Below, one piece after another: positions 17,080-25,144 of a DNA stretch of 64,000 nucleotides. The position numbers and the translations under genes are program-made. Origin of the DNA: Bacillus_I endophytica_A (GTDB lineage: Bacteria; Bacillota; Bacilli; Bacillales; Bacillaceae_H); contig NZ_JALAMS010000054.1 in the NCBI RefSeq assembly GCF_026790145.1, positions 111,601 through 175,600 on the forward strand, read 5' to 3'. Position 1 is the first letter of the stretch. Each line of letters begins with the position of its first letter. The notes under the pieces are model-generated. The model ran no database searches. It was given only the letters and a program-made list of their open reading frames with translations, and was not told the origin of the DNA.

Positions 17080-17553
17080 GAGATGTCTCGGTGTCTAAAA
17101 TCTTAAACGAACATAATATATTCAGTGTTTTTAGTAAAAGGATGTATTTTTTCATGCCTTGAGCTACTACAGCCATCCTAATAACAAGAGAAGAAAAAGG
17201 TATATGAGATCATCATATACTTTTCATATGGTGTATGTATGCACACCTTTTCTTCTTTTTTCATATGTATGTAAAAGGAGCATTAGTTTTTATAAGGCTC
17301 CTTGTATATTCCATAAATTCACTTCTGCCCTCTGCTTGTCTGAGGGTTTTTTCGTAGCGAGGAATTGTGTCGTTAGTACGCTTGAAAAAGTGGGGGCTAG
17401 CTCTCATTTTCTTTATGGATTCTCTGCTTTTATATGGATTTCAGTACATAAAGGACAAAGGAAAGTAAAAGGGAAGATAGAAAGGAAAAGTATTTAAAAA
17501 GACAGCCTTATGGCTGCCTTTTTCATGTATGTATAGAGGGTTAAATGTGATTG
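17080..17553 (+). other. Gene-poor region with several hairpins
   Basis: I see no convincing gene. Three inverted repeats stand out. GAAGAAAAAGG pairs with CCTTTTCTTC (about 17190-17256) and is followed by six Ts. AAGGAGC pairs with GCTCCTT (17275-17302). CCCTC pairs with GAGGG followed by six Ts (17328-17352). The spacing and T runs resemble consecutive terminators or an attenuated leader, but no downstream plus-strand gene exists. Confidence 0.4.
17496..17523. terminator. Terminator at the end of the DUF606 genes
   Basis: AAAAAGACAGCC pairs with GGCTGCCTTTTT across a 4-nt loop with one mismatch. It is usable on both strands and lies just past the minus-strand gene ending at 17554. Confidence 0.7.
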
Positions 17554-18006
17554 CTAGCTTTTTTCCTCTTTCCCTTTTCCGAACTTAAATACTAAGATGC
17601 CAGCAATAATAACAAGAACTCCTAAAAGCTTATTAAATGTAAAGGGGATTTTTTCTAATCCTAGCCATCCTAGCGAATCCCATAAAAGAGCGGTTCCGAG
17701 CTGTGATGTCAAAACAATGGAGATTGTAAACGTTGGTCCAAGTCGTTTCATCCCTTGTACTAAACAAAAAACAACTCCAACTCCAATTACTCCTCCAAAC
17801 CATTGCCATGTTTGTAAATTTTGTAGCTCAAACGTATTTTTTCCTTCTACAATCAAACTTACAATGAAGGAACATAAAAATCCCATTCCTAGTACAGTTG
17901 TTGTTGTTGTCCATGAACCGGTTTTTTCGTTCACTTTATTATTAAAAACCGTTTGTAGGCTTACAACAGCTCCTGCAAGTGCAGCGAGCAAAATACCAAT
18001 TATCAT
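17554..18006 (-). CDS. DUF606/YdcZ-family small membrane transporter
   Basis: A 150-residue protein with five hydrophobic segments of the DMT-related DUF606 (YdcZ) family. It has the family-typical N-terminus ILLAALAGAVVSLQTVFNNKV and the mid-protein pattern TFTISIVLTSQLGTALLWDSLGW. ATG 18006 is chosen over 18024 because GAAGG lies 7 nt before it. The upstream gene encodes a paralogue; such pairs commonly form a heteromeric carrier. The function is undefined. Confidence 0.85.
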   Translation of the reverse strand: MIIGILLAALAGAVVSLQTVFNNKVNEKTGSWTTTTTVLGMGFLCSFIVSLIVEGKNTFELQNLQTWQWFGGVIGVGVVFCLVQGMKRLGPTFTISIVLTSQLGTALLWDSLGWLGLEKIPFTFNKLLGVLVIIAGILVFKFGKGKEEKS

Positions 18007-18047
18007 ATGAATGCCTTCTTTCATAAGGTGATGAATATGTATCTTGC

Positions 18048-18485
18048 TTATTTATAACTTAAAATAAGAACACCAACAATCATAATCGCAATCCCTAAAA
18101 ATTGAGGAAGCTTCATTTTCTGTTTTATAAGCCCAAACCAACCTTTTATATCAATTAAAAAAGCCGTACAAAGTTGAGAGATTAAAAGAATAGAGATAGC
18201 AAACGTTACTCCAATATGTTGAATAGCGGTAACTTCACTAAATATAATAAGAGCACCAAAGCCACCTCCTAAAAGATAAAGTGGTTTTACTTTTTTAATT
18301 TGAGCTATATGTCCATCCCGTTTTACAATCCAAATGCATAAGGCAAGCAGAAACCCAACAAATTGGGTAAGTGAAACAGCTTGCCATGTGCCGACTGTGT
18401 CACTAATTCTTGTGTTAATAACGCCTTGAAGAGTAATGCATGCTCCTCCTAAAAAGGCAAATAAAATTCCTTGCATGTTTCTCAT
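18048..18485 (-). CDS. DUF606/YdcZ-family small membrane transporter, paralogue
   Basis: A 145-residue, five-segment membrane protein with the same family features as its neighbour (FAFLGGACITLQGVINTRI, TFAISILLISQLCTAFLID). AGGAGG lies 2 nt before ATG 18485 and 11 nt before ATG 18476, so the start is ambiguous by three codons. It is first in a two-gene transcript with the 17554-18006 gene. A palindrome at 18510-18531 may be its operator. Confidence 0.85.
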   Translation of the reverse strand: MRNMQGILFAFLGGACITLQGVINTRISDTVGTWQAVSLTQFVGFLLALCIWIVKRDGHIAQIKKVKPLYLLGGGFGALIIFSEVTAIQHIGVTFAISILLISQLCTAFLIDIKGWFGLIKQKMKLPQFLGIAIMIVGVLILSYK

Positions 18486-18866
18486 TTCCTCCTTTTGAAT
18501 GATTTTGCTTTTACACTTTCTTAAGTGTAAAGGAACAGAGGGAGTGGGGCAACGGACTGTTGACAGATTTCAGGGCGAGGATAGAAATTTTTAAAAAGAC
18601 GATTGTTTAATTGTCTTTTTGAAACTATGGGCTATTTCTTTCTCTGTTAGACTTTCTTTTATCTTACTGTATAATTATATTTTACAATATCATTCTATTC
18701 TACTAGTTTTATCCTAACTTAAGAATTAAAAAGAGAGAATACTCATTTTAGGGGAAGAGGAAATTATATTAATATGAAAAAACTATGAGGTAGAAGAAAG
18801 GGAAATTTGGTTTGTAGAGGAAATAGAGTAAAATAACAAGAGAAACCTCTAAAGGGGTTTCTCTTG
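18486..18866. other. Intergenic region with operator-like palindrome and terminators
   Basis: No gene is seen. TTTACACTT and AAGTGTAAA form a perfect 9-bp inverted repeat with a 4-nt spacer at 18510-18531, just upstream of the DUF606 pair, and could bind a regulator. A second hairpin at 18593-18620 has a T run and is listed separately. Confidence 0.5.
18593..18620. terminator. Terminator-like hairpin without an obvious gene
   Basis: AAAAAGACGATT pairs with AATTGTCTTTTT (one G-T wobble) over a 4-nt loop, with T runs on both strands. No annotated gene ends here. It may mark a short untranslated transcript. Confidence 0.5.
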
Positions 18867-18870
18867 TTAT
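18832..18870 (-). terminator. Terminator of the YheO-like regulator gene
   Basis: AATAACAAGAGAAACC pairs with GGTTTCTCTTGTTATT over a short loop and overlaps the stop codon of the minus-strand gene. Confidence 0.8.
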
Positions 18871-19565
18871 TTAAAGCCATTCTTTTTAATCTCATCTAAG
18901 TAGCTATATACCGTTACTTTTGAAATTCCAAGCTTATCTGCTACTTTATCAACAGATCCTTTAATAAGGAAGATCCCTTTTTCGTCCATAAATTGTATAA
19001 GCTTAATCTTATCTTTTCTTTTCAATTGTTGTTGATGATGATTTGAAATGATTCGGTCAATTAAATCATCTGCAATTTCAACCACATTTTCTACCGGCTC
19101 TATTGTGGCTTCCTTTGTCTCTTCTTGATCAGTTCCTATAAAATCTTGCAGAAATGCTTGAAGATGAATCATATTTTTTATGCTGTAATTAATACAAAGA
19201 GCTCCAACTACTTTATCATCTGTTCCCCGTATCAAAGCCGTAGATGACTTTATCTCTTCCCCATCTTCGGTATATGTTTTGTAACCTGCTACATAATCAT
19301 CATGAAATTCGCGAGATAATAATACTTCCTTTACTAAGTGATCAAAGGGCTGTCCAACAGTTCTTCCTGTTACATGATTATTGACTGCATAAATGACGGA
19401 GTTTTGAGGAACCGTTAAATCATGAATCACAACTTCACAATCTTTCCCAAATGTTTTAGCAATTAAGTTTGCAATAGGAATATATTTTTTTAATTCTTGA
19501 TTAGAAACATTCACTTTATAACAACCACCTTGTATTGGCATCTTATTAGATATAGGTTTGTTCAT
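18867..19565 (-). CDS. YheO-like PAS/HTH transcriptional regulator
   Basis: This 232-residue protein has an N-terminal YheO-like PAS domain (IPIANLIAKTFGKDCEVVIHDL to about residue 135) and a C-terminal HTH_22 domain (KLIQFMDEKGIFLIKGSVDKVADKLGISKVTVYSYLDEIKK, residues about 185-230). AAAGG 8 nt upstream supports ATG 19565, and TATAAT lies just before. It is divergent from a PLP enzyme gene. The AT-rich shared region carries a repeated 14-mer that may be its binding site. The effector is unknown; many relatives sit beside amino-acid enzymes. Confidence 0.87.
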   Translation of the reverse strand: MNKPISNKMPIQGGCYKVNVSNQELKKYIPIANLIAKTFGKDCEVVIHDLTVPQNSVIYAVNNHVTGRTVGQPFDHLVKEVLLSREFHDDYVAGYKTYTEDGEEIKSSTALIRGTDDKVVGALCINYSIKNMIHLQAFLQDFIGTDQEETKEATIEPVENVVEIADDLIDRIISNHHQQQLKRKDKIKLIQFMDEKGIFLIKGSVDKVADKLGISKVTVYSYLDEIKKNGFK

Positions 19566-19920
19566 TCTTATAACCTTTTCTGTATTATACTATAATTTAT
19601 AGAAAAAAATATATAAAACATTATATTAGTTGAATTTTATATAATTTTTTATATAATTATACGTATAAACATTATAACTTCTTTCTGTTGTATAATTTTT
19701 TATAAATTATTATGAATAGAGTTTATCTGAAGATTATTTCAAAGCGACTTTTAGACTAATTCTATAATGCGAGGAGAACTCGGAATAACTAAATGAAGAA
19801 TCTTAATAGTTTTGTGAGAACATATTTTAAATTCTATTGCGCCAATAAATAGAGGGCATGACGAACTTAAGATAGAGATAGAAACTCTCTTGAAAACTAA
19901 AATAGAGAAGGGGATTAGAA
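19566..19920. promoter_or_regulatory. AT-rich divergent promoter region with repeated 14-mer
   Basis: TATAATTTTTTATA occurs exactly at 19640-19653 and 19693-19706, 53 bp apart (about five helical turns). A related degenerate inverted copy lies near 19603-19616. Each 14-mer is near-palindromic (TATAA...TTATA). The repeats lie between the YheO-like regulator and the PLP enzyme gene and are candidate operators. The remaining 200 bp before 19921 holds nothing else recognised. Confidence 0.5.
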
Positions 19921-21027
19921 ATGAAAGAGCAGTATATGTGTCATTCATGTGGAACTAAGTATAATATCACCGAAATGATTTGGAAGTGTAAATGCGGAGG
20001 TTTGTTAGATTTAAAGAAAGAGAAAGGGGAGATAAATCCAGAGGAATGGAAAAAAGGACAAGGTACAATGTGGCGATATGTTTCTTCTATGCCATTTAGT
20101 GAAGATTGTTCGATATGGAAGACGATTACAATGGGAGAGGGTTATACGCCGTTTATTAGATTAGACGAAAATGTACCCAATACTTTTGTGAAAGTGGATT
20201 ACATGATGCCAACTTTGTCATTTAAAGACCGAGGAGCAGCTGTCTTAATGGCGAAAGCAAAAGAATTAGGCGTTACAAAGGTGATTGCTGACAGCAGCGG
20301 GAATGCAGGAACGTCAATTGCTGCTTATGCGAGACGTGCAGGGATCCTTTGTGATGTTTTTCTAAGCAAAGCAACATCTCCTAAGAAAATAGCTCAAATT
20401 AAAGCACATGGAGCTAATGTAAGAGCTATTCAAGGAACACGAGAAGAAGTAGCTTCAGCGGCTCAAGAAGCTGTTGAGCTTGAAAAAGTATTTTATGGAA
20501 GCCATGTTTACAATCCATTCTTTTATGAGGGTACTAAAACTTATGTCTATGAGCTTTTTGAACAAAGTCAAGAGCTTCCAGATGCGCTTATTATTCCTGT
20601 TGGCAATGGAACATTACTGTTAGGCACATATTATGGATTAAAAGAATTACAAGAGTGTAAGTTAATTCATAAATTGCCAAAACTAATTGCTGTTCAAGCT
20701 GAAAACTGTTCACCTTTAGCAGATTCCTTTAGTGATAATGAAAAACAAGAAAGAAAAGGTACTAAAGAAACAGTAGCAGAAGGAATAGCGATTGCAGCAC
20801 CTGCACGAGCTTCGCAAATTTTAAAAGCTGTTCGTGCAACAGACGGCCAGTTTATTACAGTAGCAGAAGAAGAAATTCAAAAAGCGCGCGTCGAGATAGC
20901 TCACAAAGGTTTTTACGTGGAGCCTACAACAGCCGCAAACTATGCGGGTTACTCCAAATATGAAGGTGCAAAAAGTGAGCGTATTGTAATTCCGCTTTGC
21001 GGAGCAGGAATTAAAGGAGATAAATAA
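19921..21027 (+). CDS. Threonine synthase-like PLP-dependent enzyme
   Basis: A 368-residue fold-type II PLP protein that opens with a zinc ribbon (Cys7, Cys10, Cys23, Cys25). It carries the PLP lysine in LSFKDRGAAVL (Lys102), the phosphate/substrate motif DSSGNAGTSIAAYA, and the glycine-rich cofactor loop PVGNGTLLLGTYYG. GAGAAGGGG precedes the ATG. Threonine synthases share this layout, but paralogues include diaminopropionate lyases and cysteate or amino-acid racemase-like enzymes. The reaction is therefore uncertain. Divergence from a YheO-like regulator suggests substrate-controlled amino-acid metabolism rather than housekeeping threonine synthesis. Confidence 0.87.
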   Translation: MKEQYMCHSCGTKYNITEMIWKCKCGGLLDLKKEKGEINPEEWKKGQGTMWRYVSSMPFSEDCSIWKTITMGEGYTPFIRLDENVPNTFVKVDYMMPTLSFKDRGAAVLMAKAKELGVTKVIADSSGNAGTSIAAYARRAGILCDVFLSKATSPKKIAQIKAHGANVRAIQGTREEVASAAQEAVELEKVFYGSHVYNPFFYEGTKTYVYELFEQSQELPDALIIPVGNGTLLLGTYYGLKELQECKLIHKLPKLIAVQAENCSPLADSFSDNEKQERKGTKETVAEGIAIAAPARASQILKAVRATDGQFITVAEEEIQKARVEIAHKGFYVEPTTAANYAGYSKYEGAKSERIVIPLCGAGIKGDK

Positions 21028-21112
21028 ACGGCTGGACTGCGCTATTAAGAAGAGGGGATATTGATAGTTCAGTTTGCCTTAATCGCAATCTTTCGTTTGG
21101 GAGAGTGAGAAA

Positions 21113-21526
21113 ATGGAGTGGACAATAGCTAACATAGAGAAAGAACAAGCTTGGGATATAAGGCATAAAGTGATGTGGCCGAATAAAAGCATAGAGTACA
21201 TAAAATTAGAAAATGATTCATCTGGCATTCATCTTGGTCTTTTTAGAAGAGGAAAGTTAATTTCTGTAGTTTCTCTTTTCGTAGATGGGGAACAAGCGCA
21301 GTTTCGAAAGTTTGCAACAACCCAAGAAAAGCAAGGAAAAGGATATGGAAGCAAGTTGTTAAGGTATACACTAGAAAGAGCTAAAGAAGAGGGAGCATGT
21401 AAAGTTTGGTGTAACGCAAGAAAGAATAAGATCGATTTTTATAAAAAGTTTGGATTATATGAAAAGGGTAAGGCATTTATAAAAGGGGGACAATCGTATA
21501 TTATCATGGAAAAATATTTTGCTTAA
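21113..21526 (+). CDS. GNAT-family N-acetyltransferase
   Basis: A 137-residue GNAT protein. Motif A, QFRKFATTQEKQGKGYGSKLLRY (about 62-84), holds the acetyl-CoA pyrophosphate loop QGKGYGS. Motif B, VWCNARKNKIDFYKKFGLYEKGK, is typical of small YjdJ/YitI-type acetyltransferases. GGGAG precedes ATG 21113. The acceptor is unknown. A terminator shared with the convergent marR-type gene follows. Confidence 0.88.
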   Translation: MEWTIANIEKEQAWDIRHKVMWPNKSIEYIKLENDSSGIHLGLFRRGKLISVVSLFVDGEQAQFRKFATTQEKQGKGYGSKLLRYTLERAKEEGACKVWCNARKNKIDFYKKFGLYEKGKAFIKGGQSYIIMEKYFA

Positions 21527-21536
21527 AATATTTTAA

Positions 21537-21582
21537 AGTAGAAAAGCTGACCTTATTAGTAAAGGACAGCTTTTCTACTTTA
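21537..21582. terminator. Bidirectional terminator
   Basis: AGTAGAAAAGCTG-CCTT pairs with AAGG-CAGCTTTTCTACT over a short loop and separates the convergent GNAT and MarR genes. Confidence 0.82.
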
Positions 21583-22023
21583 TGTTAACAAGTTATCCAA
21601 CTTTTTAAACACATTTGTCACTTGATTAATCTCTTCATCTTTCATATCTCGAAAAAGTTCAATAAATGCCTCTGCTCGTTGCTTTATCACTTCATTTACA
21701 ACCTTTTTTCCTTCCTTTGTTAGTGAAAGTTGAATAACTCTTCGATCGCTTTCTAAGCGAACTCGGTCAATTAGATGATGTTTAAAGAGGGTGCTCGTTA
21801 ACACTGTACCCCCTCCTGACGTGATTCCTAAATAAGACGTCACTTCAGAAGCTGTACATCTTCCTTTTTTAGAAAGATAGAGAAGAATTAAAATATGTCC
21901 ATCTGCTAGGTTATATTTTGTTTTAGGGAAAAGGTCGTTTTGCTTTTTTAGCTTTCGAAATACGTTTTGAAATACGTCCTGAAATTCCGCAAGTTTTTGT
22001 TCTTTTTGCTCTTTTTTTTCCAT
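21580..22023 (-). CDS. MarR-family transcriptional regulator
   Basis: A 147-residue winged-helix protein. The recognition region is GRCTASEVTSYLGITSGGGTVLTSTLF and the wing is VRLESDRRVIQLSLTKEGKKV, as in MarR proteins. ATG 22023 is preceded by GAGGAG with 7-nt spacing and preferred to 22038. No partner gene lies on the same transcript; the divergent neighbour is the PrpR-like regulator 230 bp away. Confidence 0.9.
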   Translation of the reverse strand: MEKKEQKEQKLAEFQDVFQNVFRKLKKQNDLFPKTKYNLADGHILILLYLSKKGRCTASEVTSYLGITSGGGTVLTSTLFKHHLIDRVRLESDRRVIQLSLTKEGKKVVNEVIKQRAEAFIELFRDMKDEEINQVTNVFKKLDNLLT

Positions 22024-22253
22024 ACTTCGACTCCTCATAAGATAGCTGCTTTTATTATGACATTTTTTCTGATTGTTGGATAGAGATGAACTTCTTTCTA
22101 TATAAGTTGTAACGATTTATTGTGTAAAGGGATGTTGCTTATCGTCTTATCTTTAAAATCTCTTTTCCACAATTATTTTACTTTTGAATAAATAGGAAAG
22201 TTTGATATATTAAAGGTGTGTTTAAATTTGCAACAGAAACAGAAGGTGATGAG

Positions 22254-24023
22254 ATGAAGGTAATGGCCATTGCACCTTATACAGGGCTAAAAGAGTTAAT
22301 GATAAGTTTAGGAGAGCAGGAAGATTTTGAACTTCAAGTAGAGATTGGAGATTTAGAGGAAGGGTTGTCACTTGCGAAAAAAGCCTGTGATCAAGGTGTA
22401 GATGTAATTATTAGTCGCGGTGGAACAGCGGAGCTTATTGAAAGAAAGGTTTCGATTCCCGTTGTTGAAATAGAAGTTTCAGGTTACGATATGCTTCGTG
22501 TTTTAACCCTTGTTAAAGGTTACCCTGGTAAAACAGCTATTGTAGGGTTTTCTCCTATTTCAGAGGGAGCTGCTACAATTTGCGAAATCCTAGATATTGA
22601 TATTTCTTCTTTTAAGATAACAGAAGAAGACGAAATTCAGCCTATTTTAGTTAATTTACAGCAAAAAGGCTATGAAAATATTATTGGTGATGCTAGTACA
22701 ACAAAGAAAGCAGAGGGATTGGGGTTAAATGGAATTTTATTAACGTCTGGAAAAGAGAGTGTATTAAAATCGTTTCAACAAGCGAAAAGAAGTTATCGTT
22801 TTCTCTCTTCTTTGCACAAAAAATATTTAATCTCGCATCAGCTTCTACAAGAAGAGCAAGAGGCAATTGTTGTATATGATATAAACGGAGCTGCTCTATT
22901 TTCTAATCCTTCTTTCTCAGAGAAGATTGGGAATGAATTTGAGAATCATTTCAATATAAAAGAAGCCATCCGTTATGCTTTAACACAAGGAACATTCAAA
23001 ACGATGCTGCAGATGAACGGATCTTTATGGAACATCACAGAGAACAAGCTTCGAAATGAGAGTTCAGAGCTTTTTGTTTTTCGAATAACGAAGGGACTTC
23101 TAGATGAAAGGCAGGCAAATGGTATATCTGTTATTTCACCTTCAACTGAATATATAACCAAAAACAGTTTAGGTGGAATAGCAACAAAAAGTAATGTAAT
23201 GAAAGAAGCTATCGCAAATGCTGAAATGTGTGCCAATACAGATGTATCCGTATGGATCAGTGGTGAAGAAGGAACAGGAAAAAGCAGACTTGCACGGTAC
23301 ATTCACTTTAATAGCGGTAGACGTCAGTATCCGCTTGTTGTGATTGATTGCAATGTTGTAGATGCTGATCAATGGGAAGAGTTACTAAGCACCGAAAGTC
23401 CCCAGCACTTTTTCTCTAATCATGTTCATGGCAGCATTTTCTTGAAAAATGTGGAACATTTTCCTTTATCACTTCAAAAAAAGCTCGCTTTTTATTTGAA
23501 TAATGAGGCTCAAGCATGTCGTTTTCTTTCTTCATCTCAGCAAGACCCAAAACACTTGCTAGAAATTGAGGAGTTATACCCGCCATTGTACTATGCTTTA
23601 GCTGGAACGATCCTTTCCCTCCCTTCCTTACGTGATCGCGCGGAAGATATTGAAAGTTTGACTCTTTTGCTTATTGGAGAATTAAATATAAAGCTTGGAA
23701 AACAAATTGTTGGAATTCGTCCCCAGGCAGTAGAAGAACTGAAACGGTTGAAATGGAATGGTAATTTAAATGAACTAAAGCGCTTTATTCAGGAGAGTAT
23801 GGTCCTTGCCAAAGGTCCGTTTTTAGAATGCGAAGATGTTAAGAGAGCTACTGTGATAAAAGAAAGAGCTGAAGTTTCAGCTAACATAGACTTGAACGGC
23901 ACATTAGAAGAGATTGAGCGGAAAATCATCCAAAAAGTATGGAGAGAAGAAGGAATGAACCAAACGAAAACGGCTCAGAGACTTGGAATCAACCGCACAA
24001 CCCTATGGCGAAAGTTGAAGTAA
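22254..24023 (+). CDS. PrpR-N/PAS/AAA+/Fis-type regulator with degenerate AAA+ domain
   Basis: This 589-residue regulator starts with a PrpR N-terminal sensor domain (MKVMAIAPYTGLKEL to about 175). A PAS-like segment (about 200-270), an AAA+ domain (from about 315) and a C-terminal Fis-type HTH (NQTKTAQRLGINRTTLWRKLK) follow. Walker A is intact (GEEGTGKS). The sigma-54-contacting GAFTGA loop is absent, and Walker B, normally GTLFLDE, reads GSIFLKN without its acidic residues. AGAAGGTG before ATG 22254 decides the start over the GTG at 22218. It probably controls the catabolic cluster downstream from an ordinary promoter, not through sigma-54. Confidence 0.88.
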   Translation: MKVMAIAPYTGLKELMISLGEQEDFELQVEIGDLEEGLSLAKKACDQGVDVIISRGGTAELIERKVSIPVVEIEVSGYDMLRVLTLVKGYPGKTAIVGFSPISEGAATICEILDIDISSFKITEEDEIQPILVNLQQKGYENIIGDASTTKKAEGLGLNGILLTSGKESVLKSFQQAKRSYRFLSSLHKKYLISHQLLQEEQEAIVVYDINGAALFSNPSFSEKIGNEFENHFNIKEAIRYALTQGTFKTMLQMNGSLWNITENKLRNESSELFVFRITKGLLDERQANGISVISPSTEYITKNSLGGIATKSNVMKEAIANAEMCANTDVSVWISGEEGTGKSRLARYIHFNSGRRQYPLVVIDCNVVDADQWEELLSTESPQHFFSNHVHGSIFLKNVEHFPLSLQKKLAFYLNNEAQACRFLSSSQQDPKHLLEIEELYPPLYYALAGTILSLPSLRDRAEDIESLTLLLIGELNIKLGKQIVGIRPQAVEELKRLKWNGNLNELKRFIQESMVLAKGPFLECEDVKRATVIKERAEVSANIDLNGTLEEIERKIIQKVWREEGMNQTKTAQRLGINRTTLWRKLK

Positions 24024-24066
24024 ATAAAACAGTTGCCTTTATAAAAAAAGGCAACTGTTTTATTTT
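24022..24066 (+). terminator. Terminator of the PrpR-like regulator gene
   Basis: AAATAAAACAGTTGCCTTT pairs with AAAGGCAACTGTTTTATTT over a short loop, ending in a T run. It separates the regulator from the cluster, which therefore has its own promoter. Confidence 0.85.
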
Positions 24067-24131
24067 TAAACAATTTTTGTTATTTTTTAAAAATTTATGA
24101 TTTTAATGTTGCTAAATTAAACGCAAGGTAA

Positions 24132-24182
24132 TACAATGAATATTGTAAACGCTTTACATAGTTGAAAACACATTGTGTTTCA
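24132..24182 (+). promoter_or_regulatory. cre box and palindromes before the acid-sugar cluster
   Basis: TGTAAACGCTTTACA (24144-24158) is a perfect CcpA cre palindrome. Overlapping it is TACAAT-N4-ATTGTA (24132-24147). Next comes an inverted repeat TTGAAAACAC...GTGTTTCAA (about 24162-24182), a candidate site for the upstream PrpR-like regulator. No -24/-12 sigma-54 element (GG-N10-GC) was seen here, in keeping with the missing GAFTGA loop. Confidence 0.7.
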
Positions 24183-24226
24183 AAAATAAACAATGAAGCT
24201 CGCTTTTGATAGAGGAGGAAATCAAA

Positions 24227-25120
24227 ATGAAAGTAAAAGGCATCATTCCAGCGTTATTAACACCCTTAACAGCTCAACAGAAAGTTAATGAACCTGTATT
24301 ACGTCAGTTAGCAAACTCGCTTATTGATGCAGGAGTGCACGGGCTCTTTGCTCTAGGTACAAACGGTGAGTTTCATTTATTAACAGAAGAAGAAAAATTG
24401 AAAATTACTGAAGTGCTTGTAGAAGAAGTAAATGGAAGAGTTCCCGTTATTGTGGGGACAGGAGGGAATAGCACAGAAGAAGTGATTTCCTTGTCTAACA
24501 AGATGGAGACATTAGGAGTTGATGCTCTTTCTATTATTACTCCTTATTTTGTTACTCCAACGCAAGAGGAGGTAATTGTTCATTTTCAAAAAATAGCTTC
24601 CTCAACTTCTCTACCTGTTCTCTTATATAACATTCCTTCAAAAACAGGGATGAGCTTAGATCCGCAAACAGTAGCAACTTTAGCTAAGGTTGACAATATT
24701 ATCGGAATTAAGGATAGCAGTGGAAACTTCGAAAATATTAAACAGTACATTTATGAAACAAAGGAAGAAGACTTTAGCGTATTAGCAGGTACAGATTCTC
24801 TTATTCTCAAAACGTTACAAGAAGGTGGCGTTGGCGCAATAGCAGCAACTGCCAATATGATTCCTGAAATAGTTGTTGATATTTACAACAATTGGTCCCA
24901 AGATAATCAGGACAAAGCAGAGGAAGCTCAACAAAAGTTACAGCCTTTACGTGATACCTTTCAATATGGAACATTACCAGCAGCTTTAAAAAAGGCTGTA
25001 GAACTTTCTGGCCTTCCGGTCGGACCACCGAAGTTCCCTGTTCAACCGATTTCAGGAATGGAACTTGCTCATATTCAGAAGATGGTTGAGGGCTATAAAA
25101 AACAAAGTGTAAGTGAATGA
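24227..25120 (+). CDS. DapA/NanA-family aldolase
   Basis: A 297-residue TIM-barrel of the dihydrodipicolinate synthase/N-acetylneuraminate lyase superfamily. The pyruvate-binding GTNGEFHLLTEEEK motif, the catalytic tyrosine in VLLYNIPSKTG and the Schiff-base lysine in IIGIKDSSGNF are all present. GGAGG at 24212-24216 selects ATG 24227. The catabolic neighbours and cre box argue against lysine synthesis and for cleavage or formation of a 2-keto-3-deoxy acid with pyruvate as one product. It is first in a seven-gene cluster. Confidence 0.9.
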   Translation: MKVKGIIPALLTPLTAQQKVNEPVLRQLANSLIDAGVHGLFALGTNGEFHLLTEEEKLKITEVLVEEVNGRVPVIVGTGGNSTEEVISLSNKMETLGVDALSIITPYFVTPTQEEVIVHFQKIASSTSLPVLLYNIPSKTGMSLDPQTVATLAKVDNIIGIKDSSGNFENIKQYIYETKEEDFSVLAGTDSLILKTLQEGGVGAIAATANMIPEIVVDIYNNWSQDNQDKAEEAQQKLQPLRDTFQYGTLPAALKKAVELSGLPVGPPKFPVQPISGMELAHIQKMVEGYKKQSVSE

Positions 25121-25144
25121 TAGAAAAAGAAAGAGGGCGAGTAG

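Noticed and set aside
17159..17497. 112-codon open frame on the plus strand
   Set aside because: It starts at a TTG without a ribosome site, has no recognisable domain, and spans hairpins and T runs that look like terminators.
24068..24226. Sigma-54 promoter expected from the PrpR-like regulator
   Set aside because: No GG-N10-GC element was seen, and the regulator lacks the GAFTGA contact loop.
24227..25120. Biosynthetic dapA for lysine
   Set aside because: It sits behind a cre box in a catabolic cluster with no lysine or peptidoglycan genes.
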